Positions 39,042-51,527 of a stretch of DNA of 64,000 bases are shown here, piece by piece. Position numbers and translations under genes: made by a program. Source of the stretch: Cruorifilaria tuberocauda. Taxonomy: Eukaryota > Nematoda > Chromadorea > Rhabditida > Onchocercidae. Location of the stretch: assembly GCA_013365365.1 (NCBI GenBank), contig JABVXU010000309.1:1-64000 (forward strand). Reading direction: 5' to 3'. The notes under the pieces were generated by a model that saw nothing but the letters and a program-made list of their open reading frames with translations, made no database searches and was not told the origin of the DNA. Position 1 is the stretch's first letter; each line of letters opens with the position of its first letter.

Positions 39042-41267
39042 TTAGGACATCTTTTTCTTCATTTCCGTATTGCTCCAATAGAGAAGAAATTGAACGAAAA
39101 TTATGCCATTTAGCAAAGCAGCGATAATATAATTAATAATTACTAGCTGATCACCAGTTTCCTGCAGAGAAGTAAATATACGGACCAAACATCCTGTGAA
39201 CTGAAGGAATACTGAGACCACTGATAACTGACCAGTACTCTGCTGTTGGTAATTTGTACGGATTTGTATAAACTGAAAAAACATATGAAGCACTAAATTG
39301 TTGTGATTGTTTAACAATCCTGGCAGTGCACTAGTAGAGAAGTAATTACACCTTTGAAATGCTATCTAATTCACCGAGTTTATGCCGGATCCGTCCGATT
39401 ATATTATTTCTATCAATCTCCAATAGTATGCTTCACGTAGCTTTACATAATATTTTAATATTATTTTATCGTTGGCTTCTTTACACTTAGTAAGGATATT
39501 TGATTCAGATCTTATACAGTATTTCCTGAACAACAGCAGAAAGAAGAAAATTTTATTTCTAAACATTGAAACGATGAACTAGCAATTCATTCTCAATTGT
39601 ATATTTCCGAATTATTGAGCAACAGTAATGTCCTAATCTTTATAGTCGTATTCCGAAGCATTACAGAGCGTAGATAAAAGTATGGAAGCATTAAGTTAGC
39701 ACGCAAACCTCAAGAATTAAGTGTGTGTGTCTAAATATGTCTAAAGTCTAAAATATGTCTAAAGCTTACTTTGGCGACGATAACAATTGGAATAGTAACA
39801 GCTTGAAGCAATGCCAGCACATCAGTTGGAATATATTCACTCAGCACTGCACAACTAATTATCCAACAAAATGCAAGGAATACTATTGCGTGAGCTTGAC
39901 ACGATGAAAACCATAAAATTTGAATAATTATTATAATCATTTGAATTGTTACGAAAAATGAATCACCCCATTGACTGAAATAATGCACTTTTATGAGTTA
40001 AAGCATAACAAAAATTTAATAATCTACAAGAACAACCAGTTTTCAGTAGATCTGTAAGAGAAACAGATGGAGAGGATCTGAAATTAAGGATAAGCCAATT
40101 ATCTCTAATTAGTACTCATGTTAGATTTGAGCACACGTTGGTGACAACCATTAAGATATTATTACTTAAGACAAAAGACATTATCACTTGACCATTCCAA
40201 GTTTCCCGCAGTTGACTGAGATATCGACGTATAAGATCTACTTTTCTAATCATTCGAGACTGTTTAAACCCTTAAAATTCTAAGTTTCCATTAGTTAATA
40301 ATTAATATACGTGCTTCCCTATTTATATTAGTTTCAGCAATTATATACGATGCTTTCCTTGTTCTCTTGCATTCAAAAAGTCATCGAAAAGTCAAAAAGT
40401 CACGTCATAACATATAATTTGAAGTGATGCCTAATATCCCAGATAACATTAGTTTTATCAGATGATAATAGGTTCAGAAAGGTAAGAAACAATGCACATT
40501 CCCTTATATGAATCATCAGCTTCATAACGCTATTCTTAACATTAATCGGCGAAAATAGTTTTAAAATGGATTTTCAAATCAGAAGAGTTCATTGAAAAAA
40601 CAAAAAACTAAGGATAAACAAACCTGAAAACATATCCTTTTGCATAGCTGTAAGACGTTACTGCAAAACAAGCAAAAAATCCCAACAACTGTGACAACAA
40701 TGAAATCCCTTTTCCTGATTGTGCAAATTGAATTTTCAAAATTTGTGGTATGAATATAAGAAGCGACCCAAGAGTTATACCAAGTCCAAGCAGTCGCGAC
40801 ATAACCATCGATATACATTCTTCTGAAATCAATGCAAACCTTTAAGTGTAAATTTTCTTGACTGGATGACTGATTGGATCATAAAGATCCATTATGGCTT
40901 ATAAAGTAAATTCCATAATCAATGCCTATCGATTTCCACTTTGTCTACTAAGCATATTATAATAACAAGCTCTCTATGCTTACATCAGTTCAGAATCTGC
41001 AAGGGATATACGACTAGATGAGCATTTTTATTCTTTTCTCTTATTAATCCGATAGATTCAAAATCCACTTATGAACACACCGATGGCGAGTTCTTCCGAG
41101 CTTCTCTACGAACGTTCTACTTTAGTATTGTCTATCGTGGAGAGAGATATCAAAAACTTACGATGAAGAAATTCATGTTTCAGAAGCATTAATTCGTAAC
41201 ATTGACTTGGAAATACGAAATGTAATAGCTGATTACTTTTAAAAAAAATCAGATCCTCCATTGGCAT
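39042..41267 (-). CDS. MPDU1: MPDU1 homologue, dolichol-phosphate-mannose utilisation PQ-loop protein
   Basis: ER membrane protein needed for use of dolichol-P-mannose and dolichol-P-glucose in N-glycan, GPI-anchor and C/O-mannose synthesis. Four exons in phase: 41267-41162, 40822-40624, 39974 to about 39770, 39272-39042, giving about 246 residues (human 247). Seven hydrophobic helices with two PQ-loop repeats: GITLGSLLIFIPQILKI in the first, and GQLSVVSVFLQFTG with RIFTSLQETGD in the second. The N-terminal exon fits the human LPEKCYDQL...LLHVPC stretch (here FPSQCYELM...FLHQEC), which settles a start that is otherwise hard to find. Start choice: ATG at 41267, with in-frame stops just upstream and an acceptor-like TTTTTAG at 41281-41282; a second ATG lies at 41261. 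Confidence 0.93.
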
Positions 41268-41282
41268 AGATGACTATTACCT

Positions 41283-42253
41283 AAAAATTGGCCACCTAGT
41301 ACGAACAAATATCAGCCTCGTCCAAATTTGATTGAGTCTTGCACCACCGCGATTTTCAATCTCAAAAACTCTTCTCCATTTTACCACCCCTCATTTTCCT
41401 CAAGTTATCAACTTGCTGTAGAAATTTGCAATATCCCAAAAAGTTCATTGCTCTGTGGACCATAACAGATTCACAACTTCATAGTTTGGAATCAAGTAAT
41501 TTGTTTATTCGCTTTTTTCCTAACAAAAGCATGATCCAAATAGCAAATGGATCAATTTCCTGTTCCGATCAGTTGTTGATCATATATGGTGTCATCAAAA
41601 ACAAAATCATAGCAGAGAACATACAACGGAATGTCAATTAGCAATAAATAATCTTCGTCATCAGTGCACAACTTGTACAAAATTTCTGGACATTTGCGAC
41701 GGTTAATATATTAAACTACAATACTCGAAATACACACATAAATATAAATAAATACGACGAAAGATGGCACCGTAAATTAAAATGGCTCGTCCACAACTTT
41801 ATAAAAAAATAAAAATGAAAAAAAAAATCAAATATTCAACTTCAGACTTCAAATAAAAACAAGGACGGCTAATTTGATATTGATTTTTAATGCCACCAAA
41901 AAAAAGGAACTCACTGATTCTGGACTATTCAAGTACCTAAGTGAACCGTAATTGAAAGAAACTGGCAAATAAAAGATTTTTGGAAAATTGTGTACATGCA
42001 AATAGTATTCCGGTAAGAATGAAAGTTGCCGCTTCATTTGATATCTTTTTAAATAAATATTCATTAGAATGATCACTAAAAAATGCCACGAAAGAAATAA
42101 CAATGAAATACATGCACCCACAGAACTACTTTTTTTACTTCAAAAATTCAAAAGTTCTACAAAAATTGGAAAAAAAGAGACTCTTATGTTTTAGCCAGAT
42201 GTTTTTAGAAATCTCTCTGCACTCCTGCTTTTGATTTTTTTCATCTTCGATTC
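41283..42253. other. Intergenic region between MPDU1 and the TBC1D24-like gene
   Basis: Both neighbours are on the minus strand. A 100-codon plus-strand frame at 41339-41641 does not begin with ATG and has no domain, so I treat it as noise. The region should hold the 3' UTR of the TBC1D24-like gene and the MPDU1 promoter. Confidence 0.5.
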
Positions 42254-45200
42254 CTATTCAAATATTTGAAACACCTGAAAAACAAAAGCCTCCGTTTCAC
42301 TTTTTTACTCTTTGAATTCTGAGAATTTGGATTTTTCCCAAACTCGGTACATAAATTTACAATCACTGTTCTGAAATTCTAAGTTTTGCTTACAAATATT
42401 TGAAGTCTTTGCAACCGTCAAATTACCTCCATGTCATGGATATTGAATGTACCACCTTTCACCAGTTCTGGATTTCCGAATGTACTACCCGGCAAGCTTG
42501 AACCCCTTATTAATTCATCCACAATATATATCGCATTCCCACCGATCTACAAATTAAATGATTTGCAAAGAAATCTATTCCATTAAAACAATAGAATGAT
42601 GCTTTTTCTGAAACAGCTCTGAAAGAAAAAATCGGTTAAACCAACCAAACATGTTATATAGAGAGCTGCTTAAAATGCAAAGAATAATCGCTCAATCAGT
42701 TTTGATAAGTCAATTTAATCCGTTGCTCAAAAAGTTGGGAAAAATCAGTAAATTCATGAAATGAAAAGTTCATATTTCTTTTAATAATCACTTATAAGAA
42801 TAGAAATACACTGCAGATACCTTTCGCAGATTCACAACATATCAATTCTAAGTCAAAAAATGAACATACATACACTAAAAAAACAATGCGGAATTTTAGA
42901 CAACATACCATTAAAATAGTAGGTTCTCGTTCATATGGCGCAGCCATAAAACATTCCGCTTGATTTTCTTTCCAATCATATTTATTCACCCGATTATTTT
43001 CATCTAAATTCCAAACAAACGAGAAACCACCTCCGAAATATTTTCCACTTCCACGTTCACGCATTTTCGTTCGATTTCCCCATGGTTCGTCACAGAAGGC
43101 TCCCAAAACTTCGCTTTTATCAGTCTTGATAATTAACAACGTTGATTCAGCTTCATCGATCCTACATAAGATGAATTTTAAACTTGATGATAATCCACCA
43201 TGAAAATTAATGAGAACAACGTATGTAGCAATCATTTTCATGGCTCTCATGACTCAATATTAAAAAAGAAATATCCGCTCACTTCGTCCATAAACGATAG
43301 AATGAGGTACCATCGTCGCAAAGATGGTAAATTAACGTCGGAGTTATTAGTTGATACTTTTCCGGTAAATAACACATTAATTGAAAAGCAACTTCTGATG
43401 AGACGATGCTTGAAGTGAAAGGTTTTATATGCGTAGCTGGTAAATCTATCACTGCAAAATCGGGGCCTTCTGCTTGCAAAATCTGAAAACAACCATTTGA
43501 AAATCAATTCCCAACATGAAATTCTAAAAAAGAAAAAATATTACTCCAAAAATACGGACAATTGACCAAAATAGATCGCAAAAACTAATCTATTATCAGC
43601 TAAGTACTGTGACATCCTTAAGCATATCACAAAGTAAATAAAAAAATAGCTTTTTACGCCATATATTTAGTATGAATACATCCATGTCAGATCTCGTTTA
43701 GAGAAGATATGTTTTTAAAGAAATGTTTTCCTAAGTTCTAATTTTTTTTATTCATTGCAGATTGCAGTTTCAAAAAACTATTGTTCTGCTCGATTTCGTT
43801 CAAATAAAGATAATCATTTCGACTATTCCGTGGCAGACAGCACTCCATCCCTAATCAATAAGAATTTTCATTGCCTTTAGATTTTTGTTTCGGCAGGAAA
43901 GTCAAGTGGGTAACTTCACGGCTGACCAAGTTCAATAGTGGGGATTTATTAAACTAACTGTATTTCTAGCTTGAAAAGACTTCGAAACCTCAGCTCTGCA
44001 TTTCTATCCCAAATTCTGCATCACAATGATACTTTCATCTATTTAACATTAAAATGGATATTAAAAAAGTAGAAGATTTACGTTTCGCTCACTAAAAAAA
44101 CAAAATTTACCATTTTCTCATGCCTTTCCTGAAAACGGGCGATTTTTGCGCCACCAAAATTCCGAATCCTCATTGCGGTTTCAAATAAAACTGCAACAGA
44201 AGTATTTTCATCATTTATGCTCTGAACAATCCTTTCCGCAAATAAATCAATCCGTTCTTCGCATGTTTTATCGGCCAAATCATCCGGTATCTGCAGGTAA
44301 GAACCTTTTACGATTCTCAATTTACAGCCGCAAAAATACCAAAATTATTTTACTAATCTCTAGTCCCCTATATGCAATTTTCATCCCACAGCTTCCAAAG
44401 AGCATCCACGCAATTTCAGCAAAACATCCTTACCAGTCCCACAACTTTCAGTTAATACCCTAGAAAATCATATAAAACCAACTTTAACGTTTTTTTGCCA
44501 TATGCTAAGCAACGCGATAGCAATCCTCATCAATATTTTGCTTCCTTCATACAAGTAGCTATCAATAACGCAAATTAGATGTTTAAACGGCAAGGCGCAA
44601 AATATCCATCTAGGCCAATTTTGCAAAGCTCTTGCTAGAATGTTTGTGTCGGACGATCCTATCCAATTTCTCAACGTTTTGTAGACTGCTGTCTGAAAAG
44701 TTGGAAAAGTCAATTTATGATAATACTATGATAATATAGGGTATTTTTTTTATTCTTACAATTTCAATTAACTGCAGCCTAATCAATTAGCAAAGTAGAT
44801 GATAAAATTTAACATCTGGTAACTTTTATCGAAGGTCAATTTTACCACAGTATCATTATGCACTAGTACTGCCAGAACATGTTAAATTGCACGAAGAAAA
44901 AACCTGACAGATTAAAATTAGCGATAACAATAAAAGGAGAAAAGTGGTAAAAATGCTAAGGATGGAATATAACCAGTAATTTTACAATCAAAAATGGATG
45001 AAAAAAAGATGAGAAAAACATACCTTGTGGATTTTCACAAGTGCAAGTAGTGTGTACGACGTAGCTTTGTTTGCCTGCGCAGAACTTTTCATATAATTTG
45101 AGTGACTTTTAAGGATCCAAAGAATGCAAGCGTATGCATCATCCTCAGTCATATAATGCAAAAATAATGCAAGTATAGGCTTTACCAACTATAAGAAAGT

Positions 45201-48200
45201 TGCAATTATAAGAAACAACATTAGTAAGTCTACTTTAACGAAACTTGATTTAAGTTTTGCGAGATAGTTCATATCAAATTGCTTTGCAATGCTTCACTCA
45301 AGTTAAATAAAAATTGATATAACACTAACAGGTGCGTAATTCAATGTCGGGACTGTAGCATCTAAGGCACGAATAAGACGATTAAGTGCTTTCAAGCCAT
45401 TTGCATTCAATTCATAACAATTATGTATAGTATCCAAAGATAATAGAAAACGAGCTTTTGGTGAAAAATGCTCTAAATAAATCAGAATTAACTTTCAAAA
45501 AACCACATTAAACTGATAACCCTGAGTTCTTTTTGAAGCAGCTTGACTATATAAAGGTCCAACAATCCAGTCCTTTTTTCGCAAACCGCAACAGAGATAA
45601 GAACTACTCTTAGGAATTGAACTATATTTCCAAACACAGTACTGATTTATTTTGCCACATAAAAGATACATTTTGTATAACTTAGCTATAACAATCCAAC
45701 TAAGCGTAATAATTTAAAAAAATGAGTAAAAAAAATCACCATCGTGCTCTTCCCATGCTTCAGATTCATAACTACCTTTGTACGCGTTAAAATCTGGATT
45801 ATTTAATTTACAGATTTCTTGCCACAAATTTGCTCGTATTCTGTGCCCTACTGACCAATTTTTTTTTCGAAGTAATTTTTTTATCTGAAATCAAAAACAA
45901 AATTTAAACCCAAAATCACAATCATACATTCGTCTCATTTTTCTGACAAAATATTGTATCACATGATCGATGAAATCAAAAAGTCCTCTGATGAATACGT
46001 TAAACATTGAGTAGCACTGCTACTCTTTGATGTTTACGTCCTTCCAGCTTTCACTTTAATCCAAACCTAATTAGACTAGTCATGATCAGTGATTATTTGA
46101 GCTGTTTACTGCTCACATCGATACTCTTACTTCATCGGATCGATTCTGGTGTAGAATTTGTCGGATTAACTTTATATCACCGTATGATTCGTCGTAATTA
46201 ATAATTTTGATACTGGCATAATTCGTAAATGTTTCCTGCAGAAAAAATGTTGTGCCGTCACAAATTTCACAGATAACTTAATTCGTAATAGTAATATAAT
46301 AGCCCATACTATCAAAGTTACTGATGCAAAACCTGGATGTTTGATGTTCAATTTACACCTACCATTAGTGTTTCCAAACTTATTTGATGGAACCACTATT
46401 GCAATATTATAGTTTTCATTAGAGATAATGTCTTTTCAGTGATTGTTATTTAGCCAGTCCTAGCTGTGATGTTGCTGGGCATGAATTTACAAAAATATGA
46501 ATCGAAAGCGTCGATCAATACTTCAAATTTGCTTAATTTCCGTAGCAGCACTTGATTTCTGGTTTATTTAACAATAGTGAGTTAATTAACAACATAACAA
46601 AAATCTTACCTCCCTCGATTCATGGAGCAGTAGCAGTCTCACATCCTCGTTGATCACCGCCTCGCTACCCGTTAGAAATTTTACGGACTTTTCACGCTTA
46701 TTTGAAGGGAAGTGAAGTGAACGTCGTAAGCGACCACTTAATCGCGAGAAAAAGGTTGCATTTGACTGTGTGCATTGGAAGACGGATGGAATTGGTGGTA
46801 CGGGTGCTACTGGAAGTTCTGTGTTGCTAGGCCCCGGTTCAGCTTCACTGTCCTCAACACTTGGCAACGAAGTCATGGCGGATAATGCGGGCAATGGAAG
46901 GAAGGACGCCTCTTCCTTCTCTCTAACCTCTGTCGCACTCGTACGTGCATCTGAAATGAGCTAGACTCTTCTCGTTGATCGATCTATTAGAGGGAGAAGG
47001 GAGGGATGCTTCCAACCTCTTTTTACTCCATCCCACTTCTTCGGATGCACTTTCAACCAACACTATCTTCCATTCCCCAGTCATATTTTATTTCATATCC
47101 GTCCAATGAATTTCAGATTCCCTTAAGATATAATGTTTTATTGATCGCTAAATCCCATAATGCGAGCCATTATTATCAACTCCGGATAATGGTACCCAAA
47201 TTATTTCACCATCCTTTATTTGAGAACAAAATTGCGGGATATATAAACTACTGTCAACTTATTTCTCGACGATTAATACTTTCAGAAAAACAAATTACGA
47301 GTAATATCTCTTAGTTCATTTATTTCAATATTAAAGAATTTTAGGGATGGATTGTTTCGTCTGCGAAAGAGAATGGATTAAGCATTAAAACTGATGATAA
47401 TGATTGATTATAAGTGGAAATAAAGGATTGGAACACTCGTTCTACCCTTCCCATTTCTTTCCGTGATTCCATTCATCTTCTTTGATGTGTGGGTAATTTG
47501 CAACATATGATTTTATAAAGCATGGAAGAACGTTTTGGAATCGGCAACAGGAGAAACCTTTAGAAAACTTATCGTTCAAAAATCTCATTGGGATATAACA
47601 TATATATATATATATATATATATTTTATTCAAACTACATCCAGCAATACAATGGAGATACATCATTTCATTCTGACGATGTACTGGAAAAAGATTTTAAT
47701 TATGACATGACAATATGTAAGCCCATATATATATATACATATATATCCTATTCTAGAATGGTTTTTTGATAATTAGGAGATCGCTACTAAAATGTAAATA
47801 TCTTTGGAAAACCAATGAGAGATTTTCAAACTGTTGAATCAAGAAACCAAAAAAGAATCGAAAGGAAACGATTAATGAGAAAAATCTCTCTAAATAAAAA
47901 GAAAGAAAGGCATGGTCTTACCTGTCATTTTTCTCGTACTAGTCGATTTCTTGCGTTTGATATATGACTGATATATATAATCCAAATTGTTACGACGAAA
48001 TATAGTCAAGCTATTGTGACGAAATGATCCCATAGCGGAGTTATTATGATCTTCTGACATTTGACCAGCAAGCAAGCACAGATAAAAGTTTGAAACCGTT
48101 CTGCATTCTCGCACACGTCCTTCTTTCTTCTCGTTTGCTGTTATCCACACTCCTTACCAGTTTCTTCAATAAGTATGATAGCAAATGAAACATGGCACAA

Positions 48201-50209
48201 ATATTTTTTCTTTCTCTAGATATAAAAAGTAAAAGTTGAGAAACTCGTCGAACTTGTTTCGGTACTGTTACCTTACCCTCGCTCTTTTTCCCTATACTTC
48301 TCATCTTCAGTTCCTTATACCTTTACCTAATTCATTTATTTGTAGAAGACTTTTTTGCTTCCTCGTACAAAGTCATCTGTGTTATTTTGAGATACACTGC
48401 AATGAAATATGCAGACAATTTCACACGACAGTTCCACATGTAAATGGAAAATGTCAAAAGGCAGTAAGTCTGATTTAAGCCTCATCTACAGAGCAATATA
48501 ATAATTATTACAACGACGAACGTCAGCGTACCAGTTTCATCTTAGTCGAGGATGAAATGCAATAAGAGTAGATGCACGTACGGTTCCATCAATATAATCA
48601 ACGCAAAGATCGTTCTAGTTCCAATTTCTCATTTTGCTTCTTCTTCAACAGAAACACGTCGCTCTTATACCCCACGGATTTCACTCTTTTTAATAATACT
48701 GCTTGCGTGTACTTTTCCGCAGAACTCACCCCATATTATCAGTTCAGACTTATTCTCCGATCTGAACCAAATTGCTTCATATTTTCCTGTTTTCGTAACG
48801 ATATTATACATTCTACACAATGCACATTTGCTATTTGAACATATCGTTCGAAATCAAATAAATAGCACAAATTCTTTGTGACCTCCTCACATAATCTGCA
48901 GTAAATTTATTAAAAAACAAGTAGTAGGGATATTTCTATTTTTAGTAATCTGAACCAAGGGAAAAAATGGAACATACTTCACAACAGCTTACTGGCAATA
49001 ATCGAAAAATGTTCGTACTATAATGGTACCACCTTAAAGGGTAGCATACCATCATGAGGCATCGATCGATGTCACTGTGAAAGCATTGATGGTAACGTTT
49101 GATTATATGTTCAAGTCTATAAAGCAACTGATGATCATCATTTAACCAAAGCACATAAATCATCCCATGCTTCCCAAAAGTGTTATTTTTCCACATACCA
49201 TACAACCACCGATCTTTGTCCTTTCTACTCTATCAGTACATTGGTGTAACTCAATTAATAAATTGTTCGAAATTCCTACCTTATTTGACCTTAACTTAGT
49301 TCTGATACCTCAATCTACTTAAACCTAAGATCAGACCTATGTATGAACATGGATTATCTCACCACTTCAGTATATCAGATTTTTACTGAACTTAATTTAA
49401 TTTAACCTAAAGAAAGTCGGTTTCTCAATAATCTTACTGCTGTTCATCCTCAAACTAATCCTTTTAAATTCCTTAGACTAACGGTGTTTCCAAACCGTTG
49501 TTGTACCGTTTGAGGCAGATGAAGAGATAACAGAAACCGCTCTAATTACTGATTTTCTTCATTGGGAAGAACAGGTAGAAAAAATTTGAGTGAAACTCGG
49601 AAATCAGTGCAGTCATCAATTTGAACTCACTGAAAGGTATTTGAATGAAAAGCTCTCTATGATAAATTTTATGTGAAATTATTAATCCCGTAGCTTTAGC
49701 AAGTACAGTAGGAACTAGAGCATTAACAGAGAGGGAAGTGGATGGAGTTTGATAGTATGCGGTTAGCGACTGCGGCGCTTTTCGAAGGTCCATATCCGCG
49801 TGGCTTACCCAAATGCGCTCAGGGGACTAGAGTTGTGATCACTTTCGCTACTGGAGGAAAAAGGGAAAAATCCGAAAAATGAATCATTAACTGAAAGAAG
49901 AGATGACTCACTCCTTCTTTCAGTTAACAATGAGAAATAATTCAAAGAATGATACCATTCCCATAAACACGGCTTTCAGAGAGAAAAGCATGATTAGAAA
50001 TCACTAGAGAGAAACGAATCACCGGAAGCGAGTATCCATTTCATGCTACAGAAACACAAGTTCTCGGTATGATAATTCTCATCTTTTCCGAAAATACCGC
50101 CGAATTCCTCTTCTCTCTCTTTCACTTTTTCACTTCGCCCATTTTACCCATTTCACCTGGAAGGATATGAAGATAGGGACTTCCTCCTGGTCGCAAATAA
50201 TTTAATCAT
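42254..50209 (-). CDS. TBC1D24: TBC1D24/Skywalker-type protein: TBC domain plus TLDc domain
   Basis: Membrane-traffic regulator; in animals TBC1D24/Sky acts with Rab35 and ARF6 in synaptic vesicle recycling and oxidative-stress resistance. First exons: 50209-50157, 49850-49809, 48100-47922, 46950-46610, then about 46218-46130, 45895-45740, 45475-45332, 45190-45027, 44695-44495, 44295-44115, 43480-43280, 43165-42920, 42547-42432 and 42274-42254. TBC part: VGHRIRANLWQEIC, then RWIFCALPFKH...SYLYEGSKILMRIAIALL, aligned with human RWLFGELPLCYF...VFLVEGYKVLYRVALAIL. TLDc part: LLIIKTDKSEVLGAF, a G-rich loop (GSGKYFGGGFSF), NKYDW, and GNAIYIVDELIRGSS with TFGNPELV. A 7-codon last exon (VFQIFE-stop) completes the usual EVW-type TLDc end. 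The first about 205 residues, Ser/Pro/basic-rich, are absent from vertebrate TBC1D24; their four exons join in phase but the first two rest on splice logic alone. Introns hold no other gene I can support. Confidence 0.85.
47600..47622. repeat. TA dinucleotide microsatellite in a TBC1D24-like intron
   Basis: About eleven TA units; a second, interrupted AT run lies at about 47727-47747. Confidence 0.85.
49631..49793 (-). other. Candidate alternative first exon of the TBC1D24-like gene
   Basis: An ATG at 49793 opens a frame starting MDLRKAPQSLTAYYQTPSTS that reaches a good GTGAGT donor after 49631 in phase 1. It does not fit the next exon (48100, needs phase 2) but fits the exon at 46950. The ATG is 15 bases beyond the donor of exon 2. 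Inference from phase only. Confidence 0.3.
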
Positions 50210-51527
50210 AATTTCTGCTTCTGCTCCTGGTTGATTTGATTTGAAGTGGCTTTTTATTCGGATTATGCTCGTCTGCTATGAGTAACAGATTACCGGATCA
50301 AAGGAAGTCGGCGAATATTGCAAGATTTCGCAAGAAATTAGATATTCAATTCAAAACAATACAATTAGAAATGAAATGAACTAGAGATATCAGAGATTTT
50401 ATTAAGCTGAACTCTTGATTTTTAATTTTTAGTAAGATCAAAACTGCCATTTAGACCGGAACTCAACGAGAATGAACCACACGGAAAATGTGATGGACCC
50501 AATCTCCGTCACACTGATCGAATGACATGAGAATCTTCCACGGAACACATAACAGAGTCACCTTTGCATTCTCAGATGAACGACTAATGTTCGAACAACT
50601 CATCGGTCGAAAAGTAGTTTCTGAGCGTTTCCTGTGAGGACTTACGCGGAATGATTTTTCGTTGGATATGCGCTTGCTTTAGTGAATGCTTGTAATATCA
50701 ATTGATTTCGGACACGTAACAAGTGTATAATCGGGTGGAATAGTTGTTAATTGAAGCATTGAAAGTAGGATGCAATAAGATGAAATTTCTGCAATTTAAC
50801 CTGTAACTGATAATGAGTATTATTGCGTCAAAGCGTTGTTAACTGCACTGTAATCTTCTTGAGATTGCGCCGCATGCATCAGTGCTTTTCCTTCATATTA
50901 GAATTGCAACTTATGTAATTTAGTGTTTGTAGCAGATTCATATTGCACACCTCACTTCTCTCCATCATAACATAATGTTTACTTATCAAAGTATTATAAT
51001 CAGAGATCTGAGGTTTAAAGTAGAATTATGAAAGTCTTAAAATATTGAAGGTTGAGCGACAACATTTGTGCTTCATATTTCTATTAAAGTGCGAAGATTC
51101 ATAAATTCATATGCTTAGAGTTTTTATTTATATTTCAATAATTCGTAGGAATTACTATTCTTCCTAGATCTTATTGAAATCAAATTTATGAGATCAAAGT
51201 TTGTTTACACAGAGTTTTTTGTTGGATCATTGATTTTTATTTCTCTCCAAATAAGTGTAATAGTATACCAATTTTAAACATACTGTTATGCTTGAATTAG
51301 GTATTTTGTTTTTGTATTTTTCGCAGTCATTATAATCTTACCAATGAACCGGTAAAATGATAATTTCATTTATTAGAATTATAATCCGGACTTACAAATT
51401 GAAAACAGTCAGACTTTTGATACTAAGTTAAATATGTACCTCCTCAACCAATTAAATGGATATTTTCAGGCTATGAGGGATTTCTGATACTTATAGTGGT
51501 ATTTTAAGTGAGCTAACATTGATTGCA
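50210..51527. promoter_or_regulatory. Divergent intergenic region, TBC1D24-like and METTL9
   Basis: Head-to-head spacer of 1.3 kb. No open frame or RNA gene seen. An acceptor-like TTTTCAG just before GCTATGAGG near 51474 could be the METTL9 leader site; the ATG of that GCTATG begins a 4-codon upstream frame. Confidence 0.4.

Noticed and set aside
41339..41641. 100-codon plus-strand frame
   Set aside because: No ATG start and no domain; falls in the expected 3' UTR of the TBC1D24-like gene.
48236..48881. Three plus-strand frames of 80-109 codons
   Set aside because: Lie inside an intron of the minus-strand gene, low-complexity Phe/Leu/Ser, mutually overlapping.
48942..49205. 87-codon minus-strand frame
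   Set aside because: Begins with TTG, no good acceptor/donor pair in a phase that fits neighbouring exons.
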